A stretch of 64,000 nt of DNA from Chitinophaga pinensis (GTDB lineage Bacteria > Bacteroidota > Bacteroidia > Chitinophagales > Chitinophagaceae), in assembly GCA_943333125.1 (NCBI GenBank), contig CALQSB010000009.1, positions 1 through 64,000 of the forward strand, given 5' to 3'. The notes beneath the pieces were generated by a model. That model was not told where the DNA came from. It searched no databases and saw nothing but the letters and a program-made list of their open reading frames with translations. Position 1 is the stretch's first letter, and the number at the start of each line of letters is the position of its first letter. Positions 61,184 to 64,000 of this stretch are shown here, piece after piece. A program made the translations under genes and the position numbers.

Positions 61184-63034
61184 ATGACAGAAAAACAAGA
61201 AATACTTCAGGAAGTAGTGATAAAATTCGCTGGAGATAGTGGAGATGGTATGCAACTTACCGGAAGTCAGTTTACGAACAATACGGCATTATTGGGTTTA
61301 GATCTGGCTACATTTCCAGATTTTCCTGCAGAGATCAGAGCGCCAATAGGAACACTTCCCGGCGTTAGTGGATATCAACTCAGATTCAGCAGCGACAGAA
61401 TTTACACTCCTGGTGATGAATGTGATGTCTTGGTGGCTATGAATGCAGCAGCATTAAAAGTAAATTTAAGTGGCCTGAAAAAAAGCGGCAAAATTATTGT
61501 AAATGTAGATGGCTTTGATGCCAGAAACCTGCGACTCGCCAATTACCCCGAAGGAATAAATCCGCTTGAAGATCATAGTCTTGACAATTATGAGGTCATT
61601 AAAATGGATGTAACAAAAATGACTCGGGAGGCCTTGAAAGAATTCACAATGGGTACTAAAGAAAAAGACCGCGCAAAAAATATGTTTGTTCTTGGTTTTT
61701 TATATTGGATGTATAACAGAGATATGGAAAATACATTCAATTTTTTAAAAGAAAAATTTTCGAAGAAAGCGGATATCCTGGAGAGTAATTTAAAAGTATT
61801 GCAAGCCGGATACCATTATGCAGATACTACCGAAACCTTTACAGGAAGATACACTGTTGCTAAAGCTAAAATGGAAGCGGGTGTTTATCGTTCCATTATG
61901 GGCAATCAGGCACTGGCTTATGGGTTGATTGCTGCTGCTCATCAATCGGGATTAAACTTGTTTTTAGGAAGTTATCCTATTACTCCGGCTTCTGATATCC
62001 TGCATGAATTAAGCAGGTATAAAACTTTTGGTATAAAAACATTTCAGGCAGAGGACGAGATAGCGGCAATAACTGCGGCTATAGGTGCAAGTTATGGCGG
62101 GTCTATTGGCGTAACTACCACCTCAGGACCAGGAATGGCATTAAAAGCAGAAGCAATGGGCCTTGCCGTTATGCTGGAGATTCCTTTATTAATTTGCGAT
62201 ATTCAAAGAGGTGGTCCAAGTACGGGGTTACCTACAAAAACCGAACAAAGCGATTTATTGCAGGCTTATTATGGAAGAAATGGAGAGTGTCCTATACCCG
62301 TAATTGCGACTTCAACACCCAGCGATTGTTTTGATGTAGCATTTGAAGCCATTCGCATTGCCATACAGCACATGACTCCTGTTATATTATTGAGCGATGG
62401 GTATATTGCTAACGGAGCTGAACCATGGAAATTTCCACAGACCGCTGATTTGCCTAAAATTGAAACTAGTTTTAAAACAAGCCTTAGCGAGGATGAAATT
62501 AAATTCATGCCTTATTCGAGAGATGAGCGACTGGTAAGGCCTTGGGTAATTCCAGGAACGACAGGGCTTGAGCATCGTATTGGTGGCTTGGAAAAACAAA
62601 ATATCACCGGAAATATCAGTTATGATTCCGATAATCATCAGACGATGGTGAAAATCAGAGAACAAAAAATAGAAAACATTGCTTTTAGTATTCCTAAACA
62701 AAAATTAGACAGTGGTCCTGAAAAAGGAAAAGTATTGATTATAGGATGGGGAAGCACTTACGGAGCAATAAAAAGCGCTTGTATTGAACTTCAAAATCAG
62801 GGACAGCTGGTTTCTCATGTTCATTTACGTTATATCAGACCTTTTCCGGAAAATCTCGGAGCCATTATTAAAAACTTTGAAAAAGTATTAATCCCGGAAA
62901 TTAATAATGGGCAATTAATAAAAATAATAAGAGACAAATATTTTGTTGATGCAAAAGGCTACAATAAAATAATGGGAATACCCATTACTAAAGGAGAGAT
63001 TATAACCGTGGCACAAGAAATGTTACAGGCATAA
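61184..63034 (+). CDS. korA: 2-oxoacid:ferredoxin oxidoreductase, fused gamma-alpha subunit
   Basis: Oxidises a 2-oxoacid (most likely 2-oxoglutarate) to its CoA ester with reduction of ferredoxin. 616 residues: gamma domain at about 10-195 (KFAGDSGDGMQLTGSQF at the start), then the alpha subunit, whose pyrimidine-binding domain shows GSYPITPASDILHEL near 265 and TTTSGPGMALKAEAMGLA near 310, and a C-terminal domain II with GWGSTYGAI near 525. The TPP-binding beta subunit, normally the next gene, is absent: the next gene is on the opposite strand. A stem-loop terminator follows directly. Confidence 0.92.
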   Translation: MTEKQEILQEVVIKFAGDSGDGMQLTGSQFTNNTALLGLDLATFPDFPAEIRAPIGTLPGVSGYQLRFSSDRIYTPGDECDVLVAMNAAALKVNLSGLKKSGKIIVNVDGFDARNLRLANYPEGINPLEDHSLDNYEVIKMDVTKMTREALKEFTMGTKEKDRAKNMFVLGFLYWMYNRDMENTFNFLKEKFSKKADILESNLKVLQAGYHYADTTETFTGRYTVAKAKMEAGVYRSIMGNQALAYGLIAAAHQSGLNLFLGSYPITPASDILHELSRYKTFGIKTFQAEDEIAAITAAIGASYGGSIGVTTTSGPGMALKAEAMGLAVMLEIPLLICDIQRGGPSTGLPTKTEQSDLLQAYYGRNGECPIPVIATSTPSDCFDVAFEAIRIAIQHMTPVILLSDGYIANGAEPWKFPQTADLPKIETSFKTSLSEDEIKFMPYSRDERLVRPWVIPGTTGLEHRIGGLEKQNITGNISYDSDNHQTMVKIREQKIENIAFSIPKQKLDSGPEKGKVLIIGWGSTYGAIKSACIELQNQGQLVSHVHLRYIRPFPENLGAIIKNFEKVLIPEINNGQLIKIIRDKYFVDAKGYNKIMGIPITKGEIITVAQEMLQA

Positions 63035-63067
63035 AAAAACTCATTACTTTTTGAATAATGAGTTTTT
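63035..63067. terminator. Bidirectional terminator between korA and the DUF6089 gene
   Basis: AAAAACTCATTA and TAATGAGTTTTT form a 12-pair stem around a nine-base loop, with A- and T-runs serving as T-tracts on both strands. It starts at the base after the korA stop and ends 17 bases from the stop of the convergent gene. Confidence 0.8.
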
Positions 63068-63083
63068 AATAAAATATTTTTTA

Positions 63084-64000
63084 TTATCTGATTCTTTCTT
63101 TTCCTAAAGCAAGACCCACTTTTATATTAAAAGTAAAGTAGCTGTCTTTTTGTGTTGGACTTCCACGCTTATTTCCTGGAAGCGCTCTCTGACCATTTAT
63201 TACTCTGTTATTTAAAATTAATGCATTGGAAAGTTTTGTTCCGCTAAAGCCATTTGCTGCAAATGCGGTGGGATCAATGTAGTTGGTGCTTACATCATCA
63301 AGATAATCAGTGTTCAATATCCGGTAAACGAACTCGGCACGAAGATTAACCAATGAAGACAACTCGTATTTTAATCCTCCTCCAACTGGAAAATTGATTT
63401 GTTTTAATTGATAAGGCTTTCTGTCTGGATATTCTTTTAAGCCCTGTCCTTCTGTGGAGAGAGGTTGTAAATCAATTAATTTGTTGTTATACAAAGTCTG
63501 AGGATTAAAAGAAAAATAACCAACACCTCCCAGTAAGTAAGGGGAATATCTTGGAGGTTCTGCATCTTTATTTTCCCAGTTAATAAACAGAAACAGGGGA
63601 TAAATTTCGGCTGTTGCAGAAAACTCAGTTATGTTGGTTTGAAAATTTAAATTTCTGTTGAATCTGGTTCTGGCGATATCTGTTTCAGGTACAGCAGATA
63701 AAATGGCATCATCTCCAGATATTTTTCCAAAGCACGCTTCAAGTCTGAAACCGATTGCATTTTTGTAAATAACCGATAAGTAAGCTCCGAAATTTGAACT
63801 CGTATTTCCGTAATTTAAGTCTTTAACGAATTTTTTACCTATACCTGCTTTTCCGCCAATATCAGTTAAACAATTCATTACACCTGTAGAGCCACCCAGC
63901 TCATAAATAACAGGATTGTCATAGTATGAATCATTGTAAAAATAATATTGAGCAACGACTTTATTTGAGTAGCCGAGAAACAACAACACAGTTACTAATG
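63084..64000 (-). CDS. DUF6089/PorG-like outer-membrane beta-barrel protein (start cut by window edge)
   Basis: About 305 residues visible; the frame runs off the window inside the signal peptide (LVTVLLFLGYSNKVVAQ), so the true start lies outside. The mature protein shows the DUF6089 pattern: YELGGSTGVMNCL at the start, FNRNLNFQTNITEFSATAEI, YSPYLLGGVGYFSFNPQT with LQPLSTEGQGL and PDRKPY, FPVGGGLKYELS and a TDYLDDVSTNY strand near the end. The family includes PorG, an outer-membrane part of the T9SS, and this window contains three T9SS cargoes. Whether this copy is PorG itself or a paralogue is undecided. Confidence 0.78.
   Translation of the reverse strand, partial: LVTVLLFLGYSNKVVAQYYFYNDSYYDNPVIYELGGSTGVMNCLTDIGGKAGIGKKFVKDLNYGNTSSNFGAYLSVIYKNAIGFRLEACFGKISGDDAILSAVPETDIARTRFNRNLNFQTNITEFSATAEIYPLFLFINWENKDAEPPRYSPYLLGGVGYFSFNPQTLYNNKLIDLQPLSTEGQGLKEYPDRKPYQLKQINFPVGGGLKYELSSLVNLRAEFVYRILNTDYLDDVSTNYIDPTAFAANGFSGTKLSNALILNNRVINGQRALPGNKRGSPTQKDSYFTFNIKVGLALGKERIR

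Noticed and set aside
1-64000. tRNA, rRNA, riboswitch or prophage genes
   Set aside because: No cloverleaf, rRNA-like or phage structural sequence was noticed on either strand; short structured RNAs could still be missed without a covariance search.

Overview
The window looks like chromosomal DNA of a Bacteroidota bacterium, most likely from the order Chitinophagales. The evidence is the low G+C content; three secreted proteins with type IX secretion system (T9SS) C-terminal sorting domains; several start-proximal matches to the Bacteroidota -7 promoter element TAnnTTTG; the near absence of Shine-Dalgarno sequences; and many family-level signatures (GH109, a GH3/beta-lactamase fusion, DUF6089/PorG-like, a Bacteroidota-type arginase-fold protein). 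No rRNA, tRNA, CRISPR array, prophage or insertion sequence was seen. The genus cannot be named from the sequence alone.

Layout. 1-8.5 kb: truncated ftsH with rsfS, divergent from birA; a large T9SS adhesin-like protein; a Bcp peroxiredoxin; an M23 endopeptidase. 8.7-16.3 kb: a plus-strand run of carB, comEC, purH and an EamA exporter. 16.3-47.9 kb: about 31 kb in which every recognised gene is on the minus strand. It holds a lone LutB, a serine hydrolase, a saccharopine-dehydrogenase-type reductase, an amino-sugar-type cluster (kinase, GH109, secreted SGNH esterase, MFS), a lipoprotein carbonic anhydrase, a dipeptide epimerase, a seven-repeat T9SS protein, an oligopeptidase B-like enzyme, a TPR adenylate cyclase, small membrane and lipoproteins, an acyltransferase with a decayed duplicate, a NeuD-type acetyltransferase and kbl. 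48-64 kb: a methyltransferase whose frame is broken by a stop codon, an L,D-transpeptidase, queA, acs, a GH3/beta-lactamase fusion, mutL, a PBP4-type carboxypeptidase, an arginase-fold protein, the fused alpha/gamma subunit of a 2-oxoacid:ferredoxin oxidoreductase, and the start-truncated gene of a DUF6089 outer-membrane protein.

Themes. Cell-wall turnover recurs (M23, GH3/NagZ-like fusion, dacB, L,D-transpeptidase, L-Ala-D/L-Glu-type epimerase), as does carbon entry at acetyl-CoA and 2-oxoacids (acs, kor, kbl, lutB). The amino-sugar cluster links an extracellular esterase to import, glycosidase action and phosphorylation.

The most unusual content is non-coding. At least five dispersed or tandem repeat families fill the intergenic spaces: a C/G-hairpin composite element that supplies the stop codon of three genes; a 39-bp tandem hairpin array with covarying stems and distant relatives; an 88-bp tandem repeat in the acs leader; an exact 30-bp repeat in two inverted copies; and degenerate TTGAAC and GGCTGGATA tracts. 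I did not find a clear new defence or biosynthetic system. The hairpin families and the repeat-supplied gene ends are the best candidates for follow-up.
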